DNA from: Pseudonocardia endophytica
GTDB lineage: Bacteria; Actinomycetota; Actinomycetes; Mycobacteriales; Pseudonocardiaceae
Assembly (NCBI RefSeq): GCF_004339565.1
Contig: NZ_SMFZ01000001.1
Coordinates: 62,001 to 126,000 of the forward strand
Direction of reading: 5' to 3'
DNA: 64,000 bases
Below the pieces are notes generated by a model that was not told the DNA's origin, made no database searches, and saw only the letters and a program-made list of their open reading frames with translations. The position numbers were made by a program, and so were the translations under genes. Positions 24,740 to 32,208 of this stretch are shown here, one piece after another (the first letter of the stretch is position 1; each line of letters opens with the position of its first letter).

Positions 24740-26008
24740 ATGACCACGACACGGCGCACCGGCCTCGCCGACGACCTGACCGACCTGCAGCCCGACGCCG
24801 TCGGCGCGACGCCCGCGGCATCCGGCTTCCAGCTGGGCGTCCGGCACCGCCCGGACGTGACCGTCGTGCCGCGGACCACGTCCGAGGTCCGGACCGCTGT
24901 CCGGGCCGCATCCGACCGCGGCCTGCCGGTGACCGTGCTGGCGTCCGGCCACGGCACCCGGGACGGCGCCTGCGGCGGGGTGCTGATCGACACGCGGCGA
25001 CTGGACAGCGTCGCGATCGACCCGGTCGCGCGGACCGCCCGAGTCGGGGCCGGGGTCCGCTGGGGTGCCGTCGTCGAGGCCGCCGAGGCGCACGGCCTGC
25101 GCCCGCCGTCGGGCAGCTTCCCCGGAGTCGGCGCGATCGGCTACACGTTCGGCGGCGGCATCGGGCTGGTCGCACGGTCCGACGGCTGGGCCACCGACCA
25201 CGTCCGCGCGTTCGAGGTCGTCGACGCCTCGGGTTCCGGTTCGGTGACCGCCGACTCCGATCCGGCCGCGTTCGCCCGGTTGCGCGGGTCCGGTCCGGCG
25301 CCCGGTGAGGTCGTCACGGCGATGACGATCGGACTGCTGCCCGCCGGCCCGCTGACCGGGGGCGCGCTCGTGCACGACCTCGGTGCGGTCGGTGAGCCCG
25401 GCGACCCGGCGGCGCTGCACGCGTTCCACGAGTGGACGCGTGACCTGCCCGACGACGTGACGGCCGGGATGTCGGTCGTGCCCTACCCGGACCGGGACGT
25501 CATCCCGCCCGCGCTGCGCGGTCGTCGCGTCGCGCGGATCGCGATCGTCGTGCGCGGGGACGCGGCCGCGGCCGGGCGGCTCGTCGCGCCGCTGCGTTCC
25601 GCCGTGCGGCCGCGCCACGACACGGTCGGCCCGCTGCGACCCACCGACGGGCACCGCGTGCACGCCGAGCCCGCCGATCCGCACGCCTACACCGGCGACA
25701 ACGTGCTCGTGGACGACCTCGCCGCGGACGGCCTGGACGCCGTCGCGACACTCGACGGGCCGATGACCGTGGTCGGGATCCGGCACCTGGGCGGTGCGCT
25801 CGCCCGCCCGGCCGACGTTCCGGACACGGTCGACGGCCGGAACGCCGGATACCTGGTCTCCGCGCTGGCCCCTCTCGATCCCGAGCAGGCGATCGACGAC
25901 CCGGCCGGTGCCGTGGCCGCCGCCGACCCGACGCGGGCGCTGGGACCGTTCGCCTCGCGTCGGACCGGCACGAACCGCGCCTTCGCCTTCGGCCCGCGCC
26001 CGTCCTGA
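24740..26008 (+). CDS. FAD-binding (PCMH/BBE-type) oxidoreductase
   Basis: The 422-residue protein has a PCMH FAD-binding domain at residues about 20-200: RHRPDVTVVPRTTSEVRTAV, TVLASGHGTRDGACGGVLID (His that can bind FAD), ARVGAGVRWGAVVEAAEAHG, and GVGAIGYTFGGGIGLVARSD. This is the berberine-bridge/6-hydroxynicotine oxidase family. A second covalent Cys is not evident. The substrate is unknown. ATG 24740 is preferred to 24674 since the earlier codons lie in the LysR promoter. Probably controlled by the divergent LysR gene. Confidence 0.87.
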   Translation: MTTTRRTGLADDLTDLQPDAVGATPAASGFQLGVRHRPDVTVVPRTTSEVRTAVRAASDRGLPVTVLASGHGTRDGACGGVLIDTRRLDSVAIDPVARTARVGAGVRWGAVVEAAEAHGLRPPSGSFPGVGAIGYTFGGGIGLVARSDGWATDHVRAFEVVDASGSGSVTADSDPAAFARLRGSGPAPGEVVTAMTIGLLPAGPLTGGALVHDLGAVGEPGDPAALHAFHEWTRDLPDDVTAGMSVVPYPDRDVIPPALRGRRVARIAIVVRGDAAAAGRLVAPLRSAVRPRHDTVGPLRPTDGHRVHAEPADPHAYTGDNVLVDDLAADGLDAVATLDGPMTVVGIRHLGGALARPADVPDTVDGRNAGYLVSALAPLDPEQAIDDPAGAVAAADPTRALGPFASRRTGTNRAFAFGPRPS

Positions 26009-26029
26009 GCATTCCCGTCCCGCGACCGC

Positions 26030-26065
26030 CGAGCGTGGGCGGCGGCGTCGGTCCGCCACCGCTCG
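26030..26065 (+). terminator. GC-rich imperfect hairpin after the FAD oxidoreductase
   Basis: CGAGCG (26030-26035) pairs with CGCTCG (26060-26065), and GGCGG (26038-26042) with CCGCC (26053-26057), around a 2x2 internal loop. It lies 21 bases past the stop. The remaining sequence up to 26187 shows no other feature. Confidence 0.4.
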
Positions 26066-26187
26066 CGCCGTCGCCGACGGCCTCCCCGGCGCCCCGCCAA
26101 CCCCGCCGCTCGGCCGACTGCACCGGCTCGTGGGCTGCCGGCTCGCGGCCTTCCGCCGTGTGGCCGGGCGGCGTATAGGGTCCGCGC

Positions 26188-27003
26188 ATGGTGCACCCGC
26201 CGCACGCCGATGCGGCCGTCGACGAGTCGCGACTCGAGGCGTGGGAGCAGCGGACCGACATGCCGCTCACCGTCGTCGCGTCGGTGTTCCTGCTGGTCTA
26301 CGCCGTACAGGTACTCGCCACCCGCCCGGGCTATACCTTGTGGACGGTGCTGGAGGTCGCGCTCTGGGTGGTCTGGGGCGTGTTCGTCGTCGACTACGTC
26401 GTCCGTCTCGCGAAAGCCCGCCGCAGGGTCCGGTTCGTGGTCACGCACCCGATCGACCTGCTCGTCGTGCTGGCACCGTTCTTCCGGTTCCTGCGCCTGC
26501 TCCGCCTGCTCGCCGCCGTCACCACGCTCGGCAGGGTCCTGCGCGACGACTTCCGCGGCCGGGTCGGGACGTCGCTGGTCGTGGCCGTGTCGCTGCTGTC
26601 GTTCGTGGCCGCGCTCGGCGTGTACGAGGCCGAGCGGGACGCCCCGGACTCATCGATCACGACGTTCGGCGACGCGCTCTGGTGGGTCCTGACCACGATC
26701 ACGACGGTCCGCTACGGCGACAGATACCCGGTCACCACCGAGGGTCGCCTCGTCGCGGCCGGGCTGATGCTGGCCGGCATCGCCGTACTGGGAACTGTGA
26801 CGGCCGGGATCGCCAGCTGGTTCCTGGAACGCATCGGAGCCGAGGCGGCCGAGCAGTCCGCTCCCACCACACCGCCGGTCGGCCCGGGCCCTGCCGACTG
26901 GGACGCCGTACTCACCGAGCTGCGCGCCCTCCGCCGCCGCGTCGACGAGCTGGAGTGGTCGGCGCCGGAACGCCCCGGCCACCCTGCTCCCCCGCCGCAC
27001 TGA
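26188..27003 (+). CDS. voltage-gated-type potassium channel subunit with altered selectivity filter
   Basis: The 271-residue protein has S1-S2 helices (LTVVASVFLLVYAVQVLA, LEVALWVVWGVFVVDYVVRL), an S3-S4 region rich in spaced arginines (FFRFLRLLRLL), S5 (SLVVAVSLLSFVAALGVYEA), a pore loop WWVLTTITTVRYGDRYP, and S6 (LVAAGLMLAGIAVLGTVTAG). The filter reads TVRYGD where potassium channels have TVGYGD: Arg175, codon CGC at 26710-26712. A short C-terminal coiled coil (LTELRALRRRVDELEW) may tetramerise. The altered filter may change conduction or gating, or be a sequencing error. ATG start at 26188. Confidence 0.87.
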   Translation: MVHPPHADAAVDESRLEAWEQRTDMPLTVVASVFLLVYAVQVLATRPGYTLWTVLEVALWVVWGVFVVDYVVRLAKARRRVRFVVTHPIDLLVVLAPFFRFLRLLRLLAAVTTLGRVLRDDFRGRVGTSLVVAVSLLSFVAALGVYEAERDAPDSSITTFGDALWWVLTTITTVRYGDRYPVTTEGRLVAAGLMLAGIAVLGTVTAGIASWFLERIGAEAAEQSAPTTPPVGPGPADWDAVLTELRALRRRVDELEWSAPERPGHPAPPPH

Positions 27004-27353
27004 CCGTCCCCCTTTTTCGGCCAGCCCATGATCGGCGAGTGCGGAGCGGAGCGGCCACCGGTGGCCGTCTTCCTCCACTGTGACTGATCACGGTCGACCG
27101 TGACGTTCTTGCTGTGCGGATCCGTCACGGCTCGCGAGCGGCGACACCCTGCCGAGTCCGGCACCGGCCGAGCCGGCCCGCATCGGCGAACGCGCGCACA
27201 GCCGGAGAACGCACCCGGCCGGTCGCGCGCGTTCTCCGAATCGGTGCGCGTTCTCCGGATCAGCGCGCAAGCGCCGCACGGCCCTCCGGCCCCGAACCGC
27301 GACCGACGGGGTCGGAGAGGACCCGGCGCGCTACCGGCGGTACCGGGCTGTGA
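27004..27353. other. 350-base non-coding stretch between convergent genes
   Basis: No gene is supported. It holds the palindromic element at 27029-27090, the perfect 16-base palindrome TCACGGTCGACCGTGA at 27088-27103, and two direct copies of GCGCGTTCTCCG (near 27229 and 27247) facing an inverted CGGAGAACGC near 27202, which could form another hairpin. Confidence 0.5.
27029..27090. repeat. palindromic intergenic element TGATCG...GATCA (copy E2, 62 nt)
   Basis: It begins TGATCGGCGAGTGCGG and ends CTGTGACTGATCA. AGTG(c)GGAG pairs with CTCCACT, and the centre is GGCCACCGGTGGCC, a perfect palindrome. It lies between the convergent channel and coiled-coil genes and shares the AGTGCG-AGCGGA core with the copy at 29663. 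Confidence 0.55.
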
Positions 27354-28574
27354 TCAGGCGTCGCCGCCAACATCCCGGGCCGACGCGCGGAGGGCTCTGG
27401 CCAGGGCGCGGAGATCGTCCGGGTGGAGGCGCCCGGACGACCGTCCGCCGTCGACGTCCCGGACCTGAGTCGCGACCTCGGCGCGAAGACGTTCGATCTC
27501 GCGGGCCCCGATGTCCGCTTCCTCGCGGAGCCGTTCGACCTCGCGTGCGCGATCGTCCGACTCGACGCGGAGCCTTTCGACCTCGCGCCCCCGGTCGTCC
27601 GTCTCGGCGCTGAGCCGCTCGACCTCCTGGGTCCGGGCGTCGAGCTCGGTGCGGAGCCGGTCGGTCTCCCGCACAGAGGACTCGTGCTCGATCCGGAGGC
27701 GGTCGGCGTCCCTGGCGAGAGCGTCGCGTTCGGCCACGACCTCGTCGACGCGGGCGAGGGCCGAGGCGAGGGATGCATCGGCCGCATCGGCGCGACGGCG
27801 GTCCTCGGCCGCGCCGGCGTGAGCCGTTGCCAGGTCGACGCGCAGGGCGTCGGTGTCGGCCCGGGCCCGGCGCAACTCGTCGGTCACCTCGCTCGAGCGG
27901 CCCACGGCCGCGGTCCGCTCGGCGTCGGACCGCTGCGCGGCGGCGACGGCGTCGGACCGGTCCCGCTCGGCCTCCGCGGCCCGCTGCGACGCGCGGTCGG
28001 CCGCGTCACGGGCGCGTGCGGTCTCGGCGGTCGCCTCCTCCGTGCGGGCCCGCGCGGCGCCGAGCTCCTCGGTGGCGCGCATCGCCTGCTCGGCCGCGGC
28101 GCGGGCACGGGCGTCCGCCTCGTCGCGTTCGACGACGGCGGCGCGGGCCTTCTCGACCGCCTCCCGTGCCCGTGCGTCGGCCCGGTCCCGCTCCTCCTCG
28201 GCCCGCACGCGTTCCTGCTCGGCCTGCGCGGTCCGGCCGCGCGCCGTCTCCACGGCGTCGACGGCGTCGCGCTGCACCTCGTCGAGTCGGGCACCGGTGG
28301 CCTCCAGCGCGTCGACGAGACCCCGCACCGGCTCGGCGACGGCCGTCACGTGCTCGCGCAGCCGGTCCGCGTCCAGCGCGAAGGCGCCCGCACCGGAGTC
28401 CAGCCCGAGTGCACCGAGCGCCTCACGCTCGGCGCGGGCCATCTGCGCGCAGGTCTTCCCGCCCGGCCAGCGGGTCTCCTTGCAGAACGCGCGCGGCCTG
28501 CCACCGCGCGACCCCGGCGGGGGCAGTTCGGCCCGGCATCGGCTGTATCCGCAGCGCACGGCCCCGTCGTCCAC
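27354..28574 (-). CDS. long coiled-coil protein with an N-terminal four-cysteine module
   Basis: The 406-residue protein starts with a cysteine cluster, Cys8 and Cys13 (CGYSRC), Cys31 (RPRAFC) and Cys42 (GGKTC), spaced as a possible zinc-binding module with GRPRAFC like small actinobacterial zinc ribbons. Residues about 75-390 form a nearly uninterrupted Ala/Arg/Glu heptad coiled coil. A degenerate repeat of about 11 residues with core REVERLR recurs near the C-terminus. No membrane segment is seen. The architecture resembles KfrA-like DNA-bound coiled-coil proteins, but no KfrA motif is identifiable. GTG start at 28574. Divergent from ArsR across an AT-rich region. Confidence 0.75.
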   Translation of the reverse strand: MDDGAVRCGYSRCRAELPPPGSRGGRPRAFCKETRWPGGKTCAQMARAEREALGALGLDSGAGAFALDADRLREHVTAVAEPVRGLVDALEATGARLDEVQRDAVDAVETARGRTAQAEQERVRAEEERDRADARAREAVEKARAAVVERDEADARARAAAEQAMRATEELGAARARTEEATAETARARDAADRASQRAAEAERDRSDAVAAAQRSDAERTAAVGRSSEVTDELRRARADTDALRVDLATAHAGAAEDRRRADAADASLASALARVDEVVAERDALARDADRLRIEHESSVRETDRLRTELDARTQEVERLSAETDDRGREVERLRVESDDRAREVERLREEADIGAREIERLRAEVATQVRDVDGGRSSGRLHPDDLRALARALRASARDVGGDA

Positions 28575-28678
28575 GGGATCGACGCTACCAGTTCGAGGTT
28601 ACAAAACATCAAACCAGATACACCCGCACTGAACCGTGTTCGGCGAACCAACAGAACCTGCATTTCGTTCGACACAAA

Positions 28679-28712
28679 CATGCCTTGACACGTATATATC
28701 GAGTGCGGCATG
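28679..28712 (+). promoter_or_regulatory. symmetric 34-base site over the arsR start; probable operator and leaderless promoter
   Basis: CATGCC (28679-28684) and GGCATG (28707-28712) form outer arms placed symmetrically, eight bases each side, around a central TATATA (28693-28698). The right arm contains the arsR ATG. TATATA or TATATC is a good -10 box 9-11 bases before the ATG, implying a transcript that starts at or beside the start codon. The surrounding 28598-28710 stretch is the most AT-rich in the area. Confidence 0.5.
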
Positions 28713-29063
28713 TTCGTCGCCGTGGACGACGCCGTGTGGACCGCACTGGCCGACCCGCACCGCCGGGCGGTGCTGGAGCGCCTGCGCACCCGACCGCGGT
28801 CGGTCGGCGAGCTGGTGACCGAGCTCGGCCAGAGCCAGCCGGCCACGTCGAAGCATCTCCGGGTGCTCCGGTCCGCCGGTCTCGTCCGCGTCCGCGCCGA
28901 GGCCCAGCGGCGGATCTACGCGATCGACCCCGGACCGATGGCCGAGCTCGACGCCTGGATCGCGCCGTACCGCCGCCTCTGGAACGACAGCCTCGACGCC
29001 CTCGAACGCCACCTCGCCGACAACCCCGACGGTCCCGGACGCACCGGCGAGGACGACCGATGA
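28710..29063 (+). CDS. ArsR-family winged-helix repressor
   Basis: The 117-residue protein has the ArsR core: VWTALADPHRRAVLERLRTR, SVGELVTELGQSQPATSKHL (recognition helix), RVLRSAGLVRVRAEAQRRIY. It lacks the metal-site cysteines of ArsR/SmtB (no CxC before the recognition helix), so it is of the SdpR/AHSA1-paired type. The next real gene is an AHSA1/SRPBCC protein, the standard pair. Its TGA overlaps the ATG of a 23-codon micro-ORF. Confidence 0.9.
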   Translation: MFVAVDDAVWTALADPHRRAVLERLRTRPRSVGELVTELGQSQPATSKHLRVLRSAGLVRVRAEAQRRIYAIDPGPMAELDAWIAPYRRLWNDSLDALERHLADNPDGPGRTGEDDR

Positions 29064-29131
29064 CGCCGCAGCACTACCCCGGCCGCTCCGTCGACGTCGA
29101 CCGCGGCCCCGCCGATCAGGAGGACCGATGA
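29060..29131 (+). CDS. 23-codon micro-ORF, a degenerate tandem copy of the next gene's 5' end
   Basis: The ORF begins MTPQHYPGRSVDVDRGPAD, against MTPHHDLGRYVEIDGRPAV at the start of the SRPBCC gene; 10 of the first 18 residues agree and the DNA is also alignable. Even the upstream GAGGACGACCG and AGGAGGACCG match, so the copied unit of about 68 bases includes the ribosome-binding site. The ATG overlaps the arsR TGA and the TGA overlaps the SRPBCC ATG (ATGA at both ends). It is likely a remnant of a small tandem duplication that now relays ribosomes. Confidence 0.6.
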   Translation: MTPQHYPGRSVDVDRGPADQEDR

Positions 29132-29646
29132 CCCCACACCACGACCTCGGCCGCTACGTCGAGATCGACGGACGCCCCGCCGTCCGTCTCGTCCGCCGCC
29201 TCCCCCACCCGCCGGAACGCGTGTGGGCGGCCGTGACCGACCCGTCGGAGATGAGGCACTGGTTCCCGTCGGCCGTCACGATCGACCCGCGCCCCGGCGG
29301 GGAGATGACGTTCGCCGACGACCCGAACACGCCCCCGAGCTCCGGCACGGTGCTCGAGTACGACCCGCCGCGGCGCTGCGCGTTCACCTGGGGCGACGAC
29401 GAGGTCCACATCGACGTCGAGCCCACTGACGGCGGCAGCGTCCTCACCCTGACCAACGTGCTCGACGCCCGGGACGCCGCGTCGCGCAACGCCGCAGGCT
29501 GGGTCGTCTGCCTCGACGAGCTGGCCGGGTCCCTGGACGGCACCGGCTCCGGTGGCCCGCACTCCGACGGCGCCGAGCCGTGGCGCCCGCTCTACGACGC
29601 GCACGTCGAGGCCGGGCTGCCGTACGGCGCCGCGATCCCGGGCTGA
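29128..29646 (+). CDS. SRPBCC/AHSA1-domain protein
   Basis: The 172-residue protein has the AHSA1 START-like fold: VRLVRRLPHPPERVWAAVTD at the start, SEMRHWFPSAVTIDPRPGGE, GTVLEYDPPRRCAFTWGDDE, and a C-terminal helix NAAGWVVCLDELAGSLDG. Such proteins bind small hydrophobic ligands. It is co-transcribed with ArsR. AGGAGG lies before the ATG at 29128. The ligand is unknown. Confidence 0.87.
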   Translation: MTPHHDLGRYVEIDGRPAVRLVRRLPHPPERVWAAVTDPSEMRHWFPSAVTIDPRPGGEMTFADDPNTPPSSGTVLEYDPPRRCAFTWGDDEVHIDVEPTDGGSVLTLTNVLDARDAASRNAAGWVVCLDELAGSLDGTGSGGPHSDGAEPWRPLYDAHVEAGLPYGAAIPG

Positions 29647-29660
29647 GCCCGTCCTCCACC

Positions 29661-29728
29661 GGTGATCGACTCGTCGGCAGTGCGAGCGGACAGCGTTGTC
29701 CGTCCGCACTGCCGGACAGGTGATCACC
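29661..29728. terminator. palindromic element TGATCG...GATCA (copy E3) acting as bidirectional terminator
   Basis: GGTGATC/GATCACC close the outer ends. CGGCAGTGCG (29675-29684) pairs with CGCACTGCCG (29705-29714), and CGGACA with TGTCCG around loop GCGT. The core from TGATCG to GATCA is 64 bases. It separates the convergent SRPBCC and MFS genes. Confidence 0.75.
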
Positions 29729-29753
29729 CGTCGTGGCCGATGGGGGCCGGGTG

Positions 29754-30983
29754 TCAGACCGCCGGATCCGTCGTCCTCCAGCGACGTAGTGACGGGTTCA
29801 GCACGGCCTGCACGCCGACGACCACGGCGCAGGCCAGCCCGCCGCTGACCGCCGCGAGCGACGGCCCGACGAGCGCCGCGACGAGCCCGGCGCGCGCGTT
29901 CCCGATACCGGGACCGCCCGCACCGACCACGGTCTCCAGCGCCGTCACCCGCCCCAGGTACTCCCCGGGCGTCGCGAGCTGCACGAGCCCGCCGCGGGCG
30001 ATCACCGACACGGTGTCCGCGGCACCGGCGACGGCGAGGCACGCGAGCGTCGCGGCGAAGCCGCCCACGACACCGAACGCGGCCAGCGCGAGACCCCACA
30101 CGGCGGCGGCGGCGATCATCACCCGCCCGGGCCGGACCGCACGGGCGACCGACCCGGAGGCGAGACCCGCCGCCATCCCGCCGACCCCGACGGCCGAGTA
30201 CAGGAGCCCGAGCGTGCGCGGGTCGTCGCCGAAGCGCTCCGCATTGACCAGCGGGAACAAGGCCACCGGCATGGACAGCACGACGGCGGCCGCATCCGTC
30301 GTCATCGCGCCACCCAGCACCGGACGGCCGACGACGAACCGGCAGCCGTCGACGAGTGCCCGCAGACCGGCGCGCGCCGCAGGCGCGGCCGGGTCCGACG
30401 CGGGCAGGCGGGCGACGCCGTAGAGCGAGACCAGCGTGCACACCGCGTCCAGCGCGTACGCCCAGGCCAGGCCGCCGGACGCCAGCACCAGCCCGCCGAC
30501 GGCCGGCCCGCCGAGCAGCGCGACCTGGAACCCGAGATGGCTCAGCGCCACCCCGGCCGTCACCAGGTCGCGCGGCAGCACCCGGGAGACGAACGTGCGC
30601 CGCGCCGCCATGCCGATGGCGATCGCCGCCGTCTGCACCCCGACGAGCAGCAGCACGACGCCGGGAGGCCCTGGCCCGAGTGCGGCCTGCAGGACCAGCA
30701 GGCCCGCGGCGGCCGCGGACAGCGAGCTGGAGACCAGCACCAGCCGCTTGCGGTCGACGGCGTCCGCCAGGGTCCCGCCGACCAGCCCGAACACGACCAT
30801 CGCGACGCCCGCCACCAGCCCGTGCGCGCCCACCCAGAGCGCGCTGCCGGTGGCCTGCCAGATCTGGAACGGCGCCGCGACGATGCCGACCTGGCTGCCG
30901 AACAGCGCCGACGACGACCCGAGCCACAGCCGCCGGAACGCCGCCGACGCCCGCAGCGGCCGGACGTCGAGCAGCCGGATCAC
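29754..30983 (-). CDS. MFS transporter, enterobactin-exporter/EntS-like
   Basis: The 409-residue protein has about 12 membrane helices and the MFS signs AFRRLWLGSSSALFGSQVGI at the start, GGTLADAVDRKRLVLVSS (motif A between helices 2 and 3), and a symmetric second half with GLASGSVARAVRPGRVMI. The start and SQVG pattern are typical of EntS/MFS_3-type exporters. GTG 30983 overlaps the marR stop (GTGA), so it is coupled to its probable regulator. Substrate unknown. Confidence 0.86.
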   Translation of the reverse strand: MIRLLDVRPLRASAAFRRLWLGSSSALFGSQVGIVAAPFQIWQATGSALWVGAHGLVAGVAMVVFGLVGGTLADAVDRKRLVLVSSSLSAAAAGLLVLQAALGPGPPGVVLLLVGVQTAAIAIGMAARRTFVSRVLPRDLVTAGVALSHLGFQVALLGGPAVGGLVLASGGLAWAYALDAVCTLVSLYGVARLPASDPAAPAARAGLRALVDGCRFVVGRPVLGGAMTTDAAAVVLSMPVALFPLVNAERFGDDPRTLGLLYSAVGVGGMAAGLASGSVARAVRPGRVMIAAAAVWGLALAAFGVVGGFAATLACLAVAGAADTVSVIARGGLVQLATPGEYLGRVTALETVVGAGGPGIGNARAGLVAALVGPSLAAVSGGLACAVVVGVQAVLNPSLRRWRTTDPAV

Positions 30984-31462
30984 GGCGACTCCAGGTGCCC
31001 GACGATCCGGTCCCGGAACGACTTGCGCCGCAGCGCCTCGGCGATGTCGGACACGACCCGGCCGAGCGGGTACGGCACCTCCGCCTCCAGGTCGGCCATC
31101 GAGGCCTCGGTGGCGCGCCACTCCGCCTCGAGGAACGGCACCGTCTCCCGCCCGCGGTCGGTGAGCGACACGGTCCGGGTCCGCGCGTCGGAGCCCGGCG
31201 CCGTCGCGACCATCCCCTGACGGCGCAGCGCGGCGACGGTCTGGCTCATCGCCGAGTGCGTCACGTCGATCTCGCGGGCGAGCTCGCGCACCGTCAGTGG
31301 CCCGAGGTGGTGCAGGCGGATGAGGACGATGGAGAACCGCGTCCGCACCGTGACGCCGCGCTCGGCGTAGAGCGAGGCGATGTCGTCGTCCATGTGCCGC
31401 AACAGATCCATCAACGGCTTGATGTGGCTCTGCCGGGTCGGGTCGTCGGCCGGGATCGTCAC
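30980..31462 (-). CDS. MarR-family regulator
   Basis: The 160-residue protein has the MarR winged helix: TVRTRFSIVLIRLHHLGPLT, VRELAREIDVTHSAMSQTVA (recognition), ALRRQGMVATAPGSDARTRT (wing) and VSLTDRGRE. It probably represses itself and the coupled MFS exporter. A TATATT -10 box six bases before the GTG implies a leaderless message. Confidence 0.9.
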   Translation of the reverse strand: MTIPADDPTRQSHIKPLMDLLRHMDDDIASLYAERGVTVRTRFSIVLIRLHHLGPLTVRELAREIDVTHSAMSQTVAALRRQGMVATAPGSDARTRTVSLTDRGRETVPFLEAEWRATEASMADLEAEVPYPLGRVVSDIAEALRRKSFRDRIVGHLESP

Positions 31463-31484
31463 AGCGCTAATATAACAGCACTGT
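31463..31484 (-). promoter_or_regulatory. marR promoter and ACAGCACTGT operator candidate
   Basis: On the minus strand TATATT (31474-31469) precedes the GTG by six bases. Next to it, ACAG-CA-CTGT (31475-31484) is an inverted repeat suited to a MarR dimer. The same region also serves the divergent methyltransferase at 31534. Confidence 0.5.
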
Positions 31485-31533
31485 CAGAACAGGCCCTTGA
31501 CCTCGATCCGGGTTCAGGTCGCACGCTTGCCGC

Positions 31534-32187
31534 ATGGATCTCACCGAACAGACCGCGCGCTTCGACCGCGGCTACCGCGAGGGCACCCCGCCGTGGGTGA
31601 TCGACGAGCCGCAGCCAGCGGTCGTCGGGCTGGAGCGCGACGGCGGGTTCCGCGGCTCGGTGCTCGACATCGGCTGCGGGACCGGCGAGCACGCGGTGTT
31701 CCTGGCCAGCCGCGGCTACGACGTGCTCGGCGCCGACGCCTCCCCCGCCGCGCTCGCCTGGGCGCGCAGGCGGGCGGACGAACGCGGCGTCGCGACCCGG
31801 TTCACGCAGGTCGACGCGCTCGACCCGGCCGGGCTGGGCACGTTCGACACGATCCTGGACAGCGCGCTGTTCCACGTGTTCGGCGCCGACGACCGGGCCC
31901 GCTACGCGCAGGGCCTGCTCGGGCTGTGCGAGCCCGGCGCGGTGCTGCACGTGCTCGCGCTCGCCCGTACCGACGCACCGCCGTTCGGGCCGGTGATCCC
32001 GCAGTCGGCGATCCGGGCGGCGTTCGACCGGCCGGGCTGGAGTGTCGAGGCGATCTTCTCGACGACGTACGGCGGCGTCGTCGCCGAGCACCAGGCCGCG
32101 GACATCGGGAAGCCGGCGGGCACCCGCGTCGACGTCCCGGCGTGGCTCGCGAGGATCCACCGCGTGGCGGTCCGGCCCGGCGGCTGA
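31534..32187 (+). CDS. class I SAM-dependent methyltransferase
   Basis: The 217-residue protein carries SAM motif I VLDIGCGTGEHAVFLASRGY, acidic motif LGADASPAAL, motif with QVDALDP and GTFDTILDSALFHVF. The short TPPWVIDEPQPAV start is typical of thiopurine/ThiM-like small-molecule methyltransferases of actinobacteria. The acceptor is unknown. ATG 31534 with no strong Shine-Dalgarno. The recombinase gene follows after 21 bases. Confidence 0.86.
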   Translation: MDLTEQTARFDRGYREGTPPWVIDEPQPAVVGLERDGGFRGSVLDIGCGTGEHAVFLASRGYDVLGADASPAALAWARRRADERGVATRFTQVDALDPAGLGTFDTILDSALFHVFGADDRARYAQGLLGLCEPGAVLHVLALARTDAPPFGPVIPQSAIRAAFDRPGWSVEAIFSTTYGGVVAEHQAADIGKPAGTRVDVPAWLARIHRVAVRPGG

Positions 32188-32208
32188 GCCGGAAGGCACG
32201 ATCGTCCG

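Noticed and set aside
27354-28574. Internal DNA repeats within the coiled-coil gene as a mobile repeat array
   Set aside because: The periodicity follows heptad codons of the protein and is explained by the coiled coil.
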